In this document: positions 18,445 through 26,570 of the stretch, piece by piece
How positions within the stretch are numbered: position 1 is the first letter of the stretch
Layout: each line of letters opens with the position of its first letter
NCBI GenBank assembly: GCA_944319915.1
Contig: CALUEY010000032.1
Location: 1-64,000 of the forward strand
DNA length: 64,000 bases
Source of the DNA: an uncultured Prevotella sp.
GTDB taxonomy: Bacteria > Bacteroidota > Bacteroidia > Bacteroidales > Bacteroidaceae
Direction of reading: 5' to 3'
Made by a program: the position numbers and the translations under genes
Notes under the pieces: generated by a model
Database searches by the model: none
Told to the model about the DNA's origin: nothing
Seen by the model: only the letters and a program-made list of their open reading frames with translations

Positions 18445-19632
18445 ATGATAGAGATAGCCGACAAGGAGAAATGCTGTGGATGCGGCGCCTGCGCGCAGGC
18501 CTGCCCTGCCCGCTGCATCGCCATGCGCGAAGACGGCGAAGGCTTTGTCTACCCCGAGGCCGATGCAGGCAGGTGCATAGGCTGCGGGTTGTGCGAGAGG
18601 GTGTGCCCCGCGCTCAACCAGGGTGAGCCTTCGCGCAGCCCGGCGCCTTTCGCGGTGAGGGCCACCTCCGACGGCCTGCGGATGCAAGGCTCCTCGGGCG
18701 GCGTGTTCCCGGTGCTGGCCTCGCGCGTGGTCATGGGCGGCGGCTGCGTGTTTGGCGCGGCCTACGATTGCACCGCCAACGCCGCCAGGCACGTCTGTGC
18801 CGGCGAACTGGGCAGCCTGCCACGGCTCTTCGGCTCCAAGTACCTGCAGAGCGTGGCCGGCGAGTGCTTCGCCGAGGTCAGGGCCAAGCTCGGCGAAGGG
18901 CGCGAAGTGCTGTTCTGCGGAACCCCCTGCCAGGCGGCGGGGCTGCGCCGTTACCTTGGGCGCGCCCATGCCAACCTGCTGCTTGTGGAGGTGATGTGCC
19001 ACGGAGTGCCTTCGCAGCAGGCGTGGCGCCGATACCTGGCGGGCCTCGTGCCGGGCCTTGGCTCCGGGGCGGCTCGGGTGACGGGCGTCAGTTTCAGGTC
19101 GAAGCGCGAGCATGGCTGGAAGGACTACTGCGTAAGCATAAGCGCCTTGCGGGGGAACGCCCCGTTTGCCTATTCGGCCAAGTTCCAGGACGACGCCTTC
19201 ATGCAGGGCTTCCTCAGCAACCTTTACCTGCGCCCCTCGTGCCACCACTGCCCGGCCCGTTCGGGCAAGAGCGGCAGCGACCTTACGCTCGGCGACTTCT
19301 GGGGGATATGGCAACTGCATCCCGAGCTTGACGACGACAAGGGCGTGAGCCTCGCCATAGCCCACACGCCGAAGGGCCTGAGGGCGCTGCGCAGCCCCGG
19401 GCTTGATTGCCTTGAGGTGGGCATGGAGGGCGCGCTTGCGCTCAACCCCGTGTACTCCGCCTCGGTTGGCGAGCCGGCAAGGAAGCGGCGCGAGTTCTTC
19501 AGGCGGCTGGAGGGCGGCGCCGAGGCCATGGGCGACATAGTGAGAGACTTGCTCACGGCCTGGCCCGATGCTTGGAAGCTGAGGTACAAGGCGCGCCTTG
19601 CCGCCATGAGGATAAAAGCACTGATGAGATGA
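18445..19632 (+). CDS. Coenzyme F420 hydrogenase/dehydrogenase beta-subunit-like Fe-S protein
   Basis: A 395-aa protein with two N-terminal 4Fe-4S motifs (CCGCGACAQACP and CIGCGLCERVCP). The FrhB-type domain that follows carries GSSGGVFPVLA and a further Cys-rich segment (FCGTPCQAAGL, PSCHHCPAR). Proteins of this type recur in polysaccharide loci beside pyruvyl transferase-family proteins and are proposed to reduce or modify a sugar intermediate; F420 itself is not expected here. The start MIEIADKEKCC is preceded by a near-exact duplicate of its own first codons (GAGATAGCCGACAAG at 18422-18436), a small tandem duplication. The stop overlaps the next start (ATGA). Confidence 0.85.
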   Translation: MIEIADKEKCCGCGACAQACPARCIAMREDGEGFVYPEADAGRCIGCGLCERVCPALNQGEPSRSPAPFAVRATSDGLRMQGSSGGVFPVLASRVVMGGGCVFGAAYDCTANAARHVCAGELGSLPRLFGSKYLQSVAGECFAEVRAKLGEGREVLFCGTPCQAAGLRRYLGRAHANLLLVEVMCHGVPSQQAWRRYLAGLVPGLGSGAARVTGVSFRSKREHGWKDYCVSISALRGNAPFAYSAKFQDDAFMQGFLSNLYLRPSCHHCPARSGKSGSDLTLGDFWGIWQLHPELDDDKGVSLAIAHTPKGLRALRSPGLDCLEVGMEGALALNPVYSASVGEPARKRREFFRRLEGGAEAMGDIVRDLLTAWPDAWKLRYKARLAAMRIKALMR

Positions 19633-20762
19633 GGATAGGAATAATAACACAGCCGCTGGTGAACAACTACGGCGGGCTGCTGCAGAACTACGCCTTGCAG
19701 GAGACGCTGCGGCGCATGGGCCACGACCCCGTTACGATAGACCAGCCCATGTTCGGCCCCGTGCCGGCGGCCAAGGAGGCCTTTGCCAGGGCCAAGGCAC
19801 GCTTGGCCTCGGCCCTCGGCGCGCTGCGGGGGCGCCCCGCCGTGGAGAGCAAGTATGAGGCGCGGCGGCGCCTGGCTGAGCGGTTGCCCTATGCAAGCAG
19901 CTTTGTAAGTGCGCACATAAGCAGCACAGGGAAGATATATGGGCGCCGGGCCATGGCGCAGGCGGCCCGCCAGGCCGGCATCGAGGGCCTCGTGGTAGGC
20001 AGCGACCAGGTGTGGCGCAAGGGGATGAACCCGCGCATGGAGGCTTGCTTCGGCGACTTTGCCGGCGACCTCGGCATAGGCGTCATGGCCTACGCGGCGT
20101 CGTTCGGCGTCGACCAATGGCAGTTCGACGATGCCGAGACCGAGCTTTACGCCCGGCTCATAGGGCGGTTTTGCGCCGTGTCGGTGAGGGAGGCCTCGGG
20201 CGTGGGGCTATGCCGCGACCACCTGCGCGTGGAGGCCAGCCAAGTGCTTGACCCCACGATGCTCCTCGGGCGCGCCGACTACGGGCTGCTGGCCGGGGCC
20301 GGCTCCGGGCGCGGCGGCTCCGGCCGGCTGTTTGCCTACATACTCGACGCCGGCGAGGGCAAGTCGCGCTTCATCGGCCGGCTGGCCCGCGAGAGGGGCC
20401 TCGCCGTGGCCTGGGCCTCGCCCGGCGGCGGTGGCATCGCGGTTGAAGAGTGGGTGAGAAACTTTGCCGAGGCCGACTTCGTGGTTTGCGACAGCTTCCA
20501 CGGCGCCGTGTTCAGCATAATATTCAACAAGGATTTCCTGGCAATCTCCAACCCGGCGCGGGGCAACACCCGCTTCAGCAGCCTGCTCGCCATGTTCGGG
20601 CTGGGAGCAAGGCTGCTCGACGAAGGCCGCCTCGGCGAGGCGGCTGACCCCGGGGCGGTAGACTGGGACTGCGTAAACGGCGAGCTGGCGCGCCAGAGGG
20701 AGGCCTCGCTGGCCTTCCTGCGCGGCGGCCTTGCCAAGCTAAACAACAAGCAAGCGGAATGA
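19629..20762 (+). CDS. Polysaccharide pyruvyl transferase family protein
   Basis: A 377-aa member of the CsaB/WcaK pyruvyl transferase family, which transfers pyruvate from PEP onto sugars as a ketal. It starts MRIGIITQPLVNNYGGLLQNYAL, has VVGSDQVWRKGMNP in the middle, and the C-terminal VCDSFHGAVFSIIFNKDF with the catalytic-type His. ATG 19629 was chosen because it overlaps the upstream stop codon and begins at the conserved strand. It forms a translationally coupled trio with its neighbours through two ATGA overlaps. Confidence 0.87.
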   Translation: MRIGIITQPLVNNYGGLLQNYALQETLRRMGHDPVTIDQPMFGPVPAAKEAFARAKARLASALGALRGRPAVESKYEARRRLAERLPYASSFVSAHISSTGKIYGRRAMAQAARQAGIEGLVVGSDQVWRKGMNPRMEACFGDFAGDLGIGVMAYAASFGVDQWQFDDAETELYARLIGRFCAVSVREASGVGLCRDHLRVEASQVLDPTMLLGRADYGLLAGAGSGRGGSGRLFAYILDAGEGKSRFIGRLARERGLAVAWASPGGGGIAVEEWVRNFAEADFVVCDSFHGAVFSIIFNKDFLAISNPARGNTRFSSLLAMFGLGARLLDEGRLGEAADPGAVDWDCVNGELARQREASLAFLRGGLAKLNNKQAE

Positions 20763-21676
20763 AGATGGAAAGCAAGTGTGGCGGAAAGCCGCTGGTGAGC
20801 GTGATAATCCCATGCTACAGGCAGGCCGAGTACCTGCCCGAGGCGCTCGACTCGGTGATGGCGCAGACCTACGCCGAATGGGAGGCGATAGTGGTAGACG
20901 ACGGCTCGCCCGACGACACGGCCGGCGTGGCCGGTCGCTATGCCGGGGCCGACGGGCGCATAAGGCTCGTGAGGACTGAGAACGGCGGGGTGTCGGCTGC
21001 GCGCAACGTGGGCCTGCGCGAGGCCCGCGGGCTGTATGTGGTGGCCCTCGACGCCGACGACCGCATAGCCCCGCAGTATCTGGAGCGGCTGGTGGAGGCC
21101 TTCGGCACTGGCCGCGGCGCCGACGTGGCCTACTGCCGGTGGGCTTTCTTCGGCACAGCCAGCCGTGCCCCCGAGCTGCGCTACCTCGGCTACGGCCGGC
21201 TGCTCGTCAACAACGCCATATTCAGCTCGGCCATGTACCGCCGCGAGGATGCCCTGCGCATAGGCGGCTACGACGAGCAGATGCGCACCGGGTACGAGGA
21301 CTGGGAGTTCTTCCTGAGGCTGCTCAACGAGCGGTCGCGCGTGGTGCAGCTGCCCGAGGTGATGTTCTTCTACCGCATAAAGGAGGTGTCGCGCAACACC
21401 CAGGCCAACGAGCGCGAGGCCGAGATAAACTTCTACATATACAAGAAGCACATAGACAAGTATCGCCGCCACTATGGCGACCCGATAGCCGTGTACCGCG
21501 ATTACGCCAGCCGCGGGGCCGAGCGCGAGTTCAAGGCGGCCAAGGACAGCATGAAGCGCAGCCCCGGCAGGGCCGCGGCATGGCTTGTGGCCAGGCGCTA
21601 TGTGGGGGGCGGGGCCACGCCCGGGCGCAAGGCTGCCTTGCTCTTAAAGTTCGCCTGGTACTGGTTGCTGAGGTGA
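20759..21676 (+). CDS. Glycosyltransferase family 2
   Basis: A 305-aa GT2 enzyme, last gene of the plus-strand polysaccharide operon. LVSVIIPCYRQAEYLPEALDSV, the nucleotide-binding VVDDGSPDDT, NGGVSAARNVGL and the metal motif ALDADD near residue 100 are all canonical. The acceptor side has GYEDWEFFLRLL, common in O-antigen and capsule glycosyltransferases. The start overlaps the pyruvyl transferase stop codon (ATGA). The tail region is Arg-rich and probably membrane-associated. Two palindromic repeats lie just downstream. Confidence 0.9.
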   Translation: MKMESKCGGKPLVSVIIPCYRQAEYLPEALDSVMAQTYAEWEAIVVDDGSPDDTAGVAGRYAGADGRIRLVRTENGGVSAARNVGLREARGLYVVALDADDRIAPQYLERLVEAFGTGRGADVAYCRWAFFGTASRAPELRYLGYGRLLVNNAIFSSAMYRREDALRIGGYDEQMRTGYEDWEFFLRLLNERSRVVQLPEVMFFYRIKEVSRNTQANEREAEINFYIYKKHIDKYRRHYGDPIAVYRDYASRGAEREFKAAKDSMKRSPGRAAAWLVARRYVGGGATPGRKAALLLKFAWYWLLR

Positions 21677-21702
21677 GCGCGCCGCCCACGCATAGCAAAA
21701 GG

Positions 21703-21778
21703 GGCCGTTCTGCAGCGCAAAACGGCCTGTATGAGGAGACAAAACGGCCTGTTTCGCAACGCGAAACAGGCCGTTTTG
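21703..21778. repeat. Paired inverted repeats of the AAACGGCC family
   Basis: The first is GGCCGTT (21703-21709) against AACGGCC (21721-21727). The second is a perfect 18-bp palindrome: CAAAACGGCCTGTTTCGC at 21740-21757, a 3-nt loop, and its exact complement at 21761-21778. They sit between two converging polysaccharide operons and may act as terminators. The core matches the 43-bp palindrome at 8777. The rest of the gap to 22000 holds no gene. Confidence 0.8.
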
Positions 21779-22000
21779 CAATCCATTGGCGCCCAGGCGG
21801 TTGCAAGAATGCAGCCTCACCCCCTGCCACTTGTGTGGAGGCGCAGGGTTTTGCGTCTCTGAATGATGGCTTCCACAGCTTAGATGCAGTTTGGATTTCT
21901 TTTGCCGGTGATGGGCGCTGCCGTAAAAAAAAACGGGGCGGTTTCTTGATTTCACGCTTGCTCGCCCCGGACTATGGCGCGATGGTGGGCCGGAAGGCCC

Positions 22001-22864
22001 TCAGCGGTGTGTCCCCAAGGCGTTGCGCAGCAGCTTCAGCCCGTGCTGCAGGCAGTGGCTTAAGTGTGCCGCCGAGGGGCAGAAGTCGACGCAGAAGCCG
22101 GCCCACTGCCGGGCCATGGCGCGCAGAGGCAGGTCGGCTATGCGCAGCGTGCGGTAGAGGAAGCGGCTGGCCACGCGCTCGGTGTCGGCGCCGGTGGGCA
22201 GCGGCAGGCCTGCGGCCATGGGCAGCAGCTTGCTCCACTTGCGCCTGTGCAGTGCCACGGTGGCCTTGTGCCACTGCCTGTTGTAGCTGCCGGAGGAAAA
22301 GTGCGATATGTCGACCGAGGCGCACACGTAGTTGCGGTGGGTGCGCGCCAGCTCTATGGTGAAGTCTACGTCGTAGCAGTGGAAGCCCGTGAGGCTCGCC
22401 TCGTCGAAGGGGTGGGCCAGCGCCAGCGGGCGCCTCACGCAGATGGCGAAGCCGTCGAGCGCCACCACGGGCGTGAAGTCGCCCTCGGTGTTGAGCCGCG
22501 CCGGGCGGCCGTGGTCGCGGTAGTGCCACGCGTCGAACTTAGGCCCCTGGCTCCAGCCCGACGGAGTGTTGGCCATGGCGCGGCAGCCCGCGAAGCCTAT
22601 GGCTCCGCAGTCGGCCTCCTGGAGCTTGGCCGCCAGCAGGCTGCCCCAGCCCCGGGTGTGGAACTCCACGTCCTCGTGGAGGAACGCCAGCAGCGGGAAC
22701 GTGGCGCGGGCCGCGCCCTCGTTGTAGACCTTGGCCAGCGGCAGGCCATTCCGCCGGTTGTCTACGATGATGGTCTCGTGGGGGCAGCCAATGGTCTCGG
22801 CCACGTTTTGCCTCACTCTCTCAGCCTTTTCGGGCGATATGCTGCATATTATTATGGAGAACAT
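22001..22864 (-). CDS. Glycosyltransferase family 2-like protein
   Basis: A 287-aa protein starting MFSIIICSISPEKAERVRQNV, with ETIIVDNRRNG and LAFLHEDVEFHTRGWG, the pattern of a GT-A 'glycosyltransferase-like' family in which H-E-D replaces the usual D-x-D. A later segment FHCYDVDFTIELAR keeps conserved aspartates. It is the distal gene of the minus-strand polysaccharide operon, 10 bases after the preceding stop codon. Donor and acceptor unknown. Confidence 0.8.
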   Translation of the reverse strand: MFSIIICSISPEKAERVRQNVAETIGCPHETIIVDNRRNGLPLAKVYNEGAARATFPLLAFLHEDVEFHTRGWGSLLAAKLQEADCGAIGFAGCRAMANTPSGWSQGPKFDAWHYRDHGRPARLNTEGDFTPVVALDGFAICVRRPLALAHPFDEASLTGFHCYDVDFTIELARTHRNYVCASVDISHFSSGSYNRQWHKATVALHRRKWSKLLPMAAGLPLPTGADTERVASRFLYRTLRIADLPLRAMARQWAGFCVDFCPSAAHLSHCLQHGLKLLRNALGTHR

Positions 22865-22874
22865 AAGCCTTGCT

Positions 22875-23909
22875 TCAGAACCTCACCAGCTTGAACGGCT
22901 TGCCGCCTATGAGCGCGCCTATGCGCGGGAAGCCGCTGTTGTACATCTTGCCCGTCTTGAGCAGGAGCACCCGCTCGGCGTGGCCCAGGGCCAGCAGGTC
23001 GGCGAAACTCTTGAGCTGCGCCCCGGCGGGCGAGTGGCTCTCGTAGTCCATGTGGGTGAGGCTGCCCGGCACGCGGTGCACGTAGGGCAGGCGCGCCGTG
23101 GCATGGTCGAGGAAGCCAACGCTGTCAGAGGTGAGCAGCACGGGCAGGCCGCCCTGCTTGCCGCTGGCGCCGTGGATGCGCTCTATGGCCTGCAGGCACC
23201 GCTCCATGAGCCGCCGTCGCTCCTCGGGCGGCAGCACCTCGTACTGGCCGTCGCCCTCCTTGAAGTCGCCCAACAGCTGCTGGAAGCGGCACGTTACGGC
23301 CACGAACGGGCCTCCTGTCTCGCGGAGCACGCCATCGACGGCGCGGCTTAGGGCCTCGGAGGGCTTGAAAAGCTCCTCGAAGAGCGGCTTGAATCTCTTG
23401 CCTGCGGCTATGTGGGCGTTGGTGTAGACGTGCACCTGACGGTAGTCCTTGGCGAAGTTCTGCCTGAGCCACAGCCGCTGGAAGCCCTGTTCCACGTGGG
23501 TGCCGTTGGTGCCGCAGAACAAGGGCATGGCATCGCGGCTGTTGTAGCACATCTCGGCGTCGTCAACGGTCCAGTCAACGGCGTTGGGCAGCAGGTAGTC
23601 CTCAAGGCGGAACGGGTGGCGGAAGTATATCCTGAAGTCGATGCCCATGGCCTTGCACACCGAGTAGACCGACACGAAGCCGCGCAGGCGGTCGCACAGT
23701 CCGCCGTGGTGCATCCGCCCGTCGGCCATGCACACCACCATCTTGCGGCTGTTACCGGCGCGCGGGGCGTCGGCGGTGTAATACCGCGCCACGTGTTTCT
23801 GCACCTCGCGGCGCCACTTGCCGCGCTGCTTGAACAGGTTCTGGAACACGTTCTGTATGTCCTTGCCCACCACGTGGGGCAGGCCTTCCTTGCCTTTCAG
23901 GGGTATCAT
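22875..23909 (-). CDS. Uncharacterised polysaccharide-locus protein, possible glycosyltransferase
   Basis: I do not recognise a named family for this 344-aa protein. Visible pieces are MVVCMADGRMHHGGLCDRLRG with a glycine-rich turn, DFRIYFRHPFRLEDYLLP, FVAVTCRFQQLLGDF and LLTSDSVGFLDHA. The GGLCDRLRG motif followed later by a 'CRFQxLLGDF' strand is reminiscent of fucosyltransferase-type GT-B proteins but lacks their HxRRGDY. The start overlaps the previous stop (ATGA), so it is translated with the neighbouring transferase. It probably modifies the same glycan. Confidence 0.6.
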   Translation of the reverse strand: MIPLKGKEGLPHVVGKDIQNVFQNLFKQRGKWRREVQKHVARYYTADAPRAGNSRKMVVCMADGRMHHGGLCDRLRGFVSVYSVCKAMGIDFRIYFRHPFRLEDYLLPNAVDWTVDDAEMCYNSRDAMPLFCGTNGTHVEQGFQRLWLRQNFAKDYRQVHVYTNAHIAAGKRFKPLFEELFKPSEALSRAVDGVLRETGGPFVAVTCRFQQLLGDFKEGDGQYEVLPPEERRRLMERCLQAIERIHGASGKQGGLPVLLTSDSVGFLDHATARLPYVHRVPGSLTHMDYESHSPAGAQLKSFADLLALGHAERVLLLKTGKMYNSGFPRIGALIGGKPFKLVRF

Positions 23910-24775
23910 CTTCCTTGGATTTTGTCCTTGAACATCCGCTTGATGAGCTTCGTGAGCCTGCGCTGCGTGTTGGATTTGCGCACGAAGAGGGGCAGCGTGG
24001 CCATGGGGAAGGCGTCGAGGGCCTTTATCTCGTCGTCGAGCGAAAGGCCGCTGGTGTGGGCCTCCGTTATGAAGCTGGCTATGCGCCCCTGCCACTCTTC
24101 CTTGTTGCCCCAGTAGTGGGCCACCCACGGCTCGGCGGGCTGCAGTTGCATGGCTTCCTGCATGGCTATGGAGAAGGCGTATTGCTCGGCGGTGAAGCAG
24201 CCGGCGCCGCAGCCGAGGATGGCGTCGCAGGCCTCGGTGGCCATGGCGCACACGGCAGCGGCGCGCCCCGCCGGTATGCCTATCACGCCTGAGTTCCATA
24301 CGTTGTGGCGCATGGACACGGTGCACCCGCCCACGCTCTTGCCTTTCATGGCGTTCCACATCCGCAGCGAGGCCCCCCTCATCGCCGACGGGTGGCCCTC
24401 GTCTTTGTGCATCAGCCCGGTGCCGCTGTCGAGCAGCTGGGCCATGCCGCTGGCGCCGCCTTGCAGGCAGGTGTCGCCGTCGAGGAACAGCAGGTGGGCG
24501 CCGGGGTTGCCTGCGGCGTGGCCCTCAAGGGCCTTTATCTTTGCCCTGAACACGTATCCCGTGCCGTTTATCCACTCATCGAGCGTTGCTTTGCCGAGCT
24601 CCCTGACCTCCACACGGCCTGCCAGCCGGGCGTAGTGGCGCGGCCGGTCGGTGTAGACGGTCACCGTGTCCTGCCCGCGCTTGCCCCTGAGCACGGTGAG
24701 CATCGAGAAGTAGGCCTGCGTGTGGTAGGCTTGCGCGTTGCCGAACACGAGGTAAACGAAGTCAATCCTGTTCAT
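23906..24775 (-). CDS. Glycosyltransferase-like protein of a surface glycan operon
   Basis: A 289-aa protein starting MNRIDFVYLVFGNAQAYHTQ. It has VTVYTDRPRHYARL and a typical metal-binding context HLLFLDGDTCLQ (DGD near residue 100), which suggests a GT-A fold like GT8 or related nucleotide-sugar transferases. The pieces HNVWNSGVIGIP and AEPWVAHYWGNKEEW also resemble GT8 acceptor loops. Both ends overlap neighbouring genes by ATGA. No specific substrate can be assigned. Confidence 0.65.
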   Translation of the reverse strand: MNRIDFVYLVFGNAQAYHTQAYFSMLTVLRGKRGQDTVTVYTDRPRHYARLAGRVEVRELGKATLDEWINGTGYVFRAKIKALEGHAAGNPGAHLLFLDGDTCLQGGASGMAQLLDSGTGLMHKDEGHPSAMRGASLRMWNAMKGKSVGGCTVSMRHNVWNSGVIGIPAGRAAAVCAMATEACDAILGCGAGCFTAEQYAFSIAMQEAMQLQPAEPWVAHYWGNKEEWQGRIASFITEAHTSGLSLDDEIKALDAFPMATLPLFVRKSNTQRRLTKLIKRMFKDKIQGR

Positions 24776-25590
24776 TCTATGCATCTGAATAATTGGTCGA
24801 AATGCTTGAAGTCGCCCTCCGCCAGAGGCTTTGCCTTGTCGTAGACCCAGCACAGCGGCTTGTCCTCATACATCGAGGCCACGAGCGAGAAAGTGCTCGG
24901 CGGGCCTATGATGTAGTCGCAAAGGGATAGCAGGCAGAGGTCTTCGGCTGCGTTGCCGCGGGCGAATTCCACCCTCATGCCGCCGAGGCGGGCGGTGTAG
25001 GCGGCCTGGTCGAGCGAGGGGTCGTTGCCGCATACGAACACGCAGGTGCGCTTGCCGGGGTGGAGCGCGGCGAAGCCGAGGGCCATGGCGGCGTAGTCTT
25101 CGTCGGTGTAGTAGTACTTGCCGCCGTTCCATGTCTTGTAGTCGCCCCGGCGGACGTGCAGCCCCAGGCGGATGTCGCAGCCTGCCGAGGCCCCGGCGGC
25201 GTACTGCCTTATTTTCCGGCTGATGGCCGCGTCGAATGCGAAGAGCCTCAGTATGTCGGGCTTGTACTTCAGGAAGAGGTCGTAGAACCTTACGTACCAC
25301 CCGGCCACGACCACGTGGCGGTGCTCGAGCATGGCCTGCTCCTTGGCCCGGGTGTCTTCGCCGGGGTGGTCGAAGGTGACGGTCTTCAGCAGCCCGCATT
25401 TGGCGAGGTACTTCGCCGCCACGTATGTGAGGAAGTTGTGGAAGGGCGAGTGGCTTATGCTGAAGTATGGGTACTTGTAGCAGAAGCGCATGGAGACAGC
25501 CCTGCGCCCGTGCTCCCTGGCCCAGGCGTAAACGTGGCCGTACTGCAGCATATTGTTGCACATCCTGCCTTTGTCCTTGGCGAATATCAT
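24772..25590 (-). CDS. Alpha-1,2-fucosyltransferase-like (GT11-type) protein
   Basis: This 272-aa protein carries LGLHVRRGDYKTWNGGKYY near residue 135, the GDP-fucose-binding HxRRGDY motif of GT11 and related fucosyltransferases. CVFVCGNDPSL and LCDYIIGPPSTFSLVASMY follow in the expected order. The N-terminus GRMCNNMLQYGHVYAWAREHG matches the usual 'GxxxNxxxQ' start of the family. The start MIFAKDKG is preferred over a longer frame that runs upstream. It lies 41 bases after the acyltransferase gene and overlaps the next gene. Confidence 0.78.
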   Translation of the reverse strand: MIFAKDKGRMCNNMLQYGHVYAWAREHGRRAVSMRFCYKYPYFSISHSPFHNFLTYVAAKYLAKCGLLKTVTFDHPGEDTRAKEQAMLEHRHVVVAGWYVRFYDLFLKYKPDILRLFAFDAAISRKIRQYAAGASAGCDIRLGLHVRRGDYKTWNGGKYYYTDEDYAAMALGFAALHPGKRTCVFVCGNDPSLDQAAYTARLGGMRVEFARGNAAEDLCLLSLCDYIIGPPSTFSLVASMYEDKPLCWVYDKAKPLAEGDFKHFDQLFRCIE

Positions 25591-25631
25591 TGATAGGTGG
25601 GTGTTTGTTTGGTTTCCATCGGCGGGGCCGG

Positions 25632-26558
25632 TCAGTCGAACCGCATTTTCTTCGTCACCGGGTCGATGATGTGCTCCCACTCCTGGCGGGTGCGCTTCCA
25701 GCGGTTGTGCGTCCAGAGCCAGAAGGGGGGCTGCCTCTCGATGGTCTTCTCGAGCAGCCTGAAGTATCGCTCGGTGATTTCGTAGCTTTCGTCACGGCCG
25801 GGGGTGTAGGCTATCGGCACTGTGCGCGCCACGTACTGGCCTCGCCGTTCGCGCCTGATGTCGATGTAGAAAGCCGCAAAGCCGGCTTTCCTCACTATGC
25901 GCTCCGTGCCTGTGAGCACCGGCGTGTCGTGGTGCAGGAAGTCGGTCCAGTAGTGTATGTTGTTCCAGAAGGGTACCTGGTCGGATATGAAGCCAATGAT
26001 GACGGGCTTGCCCTCGCTGCGGAACTTGGCTATGTGGCGCAGGGTCTCGGCCATGGGTATGCTTATGGCGCCGAAGCGCCCGCGCAGCTTTAGGAAAAGG
26101 CGGTTGGCGGTCTTGTCCTCAAGCACGTGGTAGATTTGCCCGCAGATGGCCGTGCCGCTGGTGTGCAGGGGCAGCGACGTTATCCATTCCCAGTTGCAGT
26201 AGTGGCCCAGGTAGAGCGCGCACGACCGGCCTTTGGCCACCTCCGCGTTTATCAGCTCCAGCCCCTCGAAGCGCATCCTCCTCATTATCCCGGCCTTGCT
26301 GATGGAGAGCAGCTTGATGGTCTCCACGAAGTAGTCGCAGAGCCAGGCGTAGAAGGCTTTCTCTATGCCTATTATCTCGGCCCGGGCCTTGCCGGGGAAG
26401 GAGTCGGTGAGGTTCTTGCGCACCAGCGGGCGGCGGTAGCGGGCCACGTGGTACACTATGAGGTAGAGCGCGCTGGAGAGGCAGTAGAGCAGCCTCAGGG
26501 GCAGCAGCGACAGGAGGTAGCAGGCGGAGTGGGCTATGTGGTAGGTTATGTTGGCCAT
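25632..26558 (-). CDS. LpxL/HtrB-family lysophospholipid acyltransferase
   Basis: A 308-aa inner-membrane acyltransferase, likely the late acyltransferase of lipid A or a related lipid. An N-terminal hydrophobic segment (LLSLLPLRLLYCLSSALYLIVY) is followed by NLTDSFPGK. The catalytic HX4E motif is in YLGHYCNWEWI near residue 120, and RFGAISIPMAETL and ISDQVPFWNN follow. It is 12 bases after the EFR1 gene. Its place inside a glycan operon suggests coordinated lipid A and saccharide synthesis. Confidence 0.88.
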   Translation of the reverse strand: MANITYHIAHSACYLLSLLPLRLLYCLSSALYLIVYHVARYRRPLVRKNLTDSFPGKARAEIIGIEKAFYAWLCDYFVETIKLLSISKAGIMRRMRFEGLELINAEVAKGRSCALYLGHYCNWEWITSLPLHTSGTAICGQIYHVLEDKTANRLFLKLRGRFGAISIPMAETLRHIAKFRSEGKPVIIGFISDQVPFWNNIHYWTDFLHHDTPVLTGTERIVRKAGFAAFYIDIRRERRGQYVARTVPIAYTPGRDESYEITERYFRLLEKTIERQPPFWLWTHNRWKRTRQEWEHIIDPVTKKMRFD

Positions 26559-26570
26559 TGCTCTTGCTGG

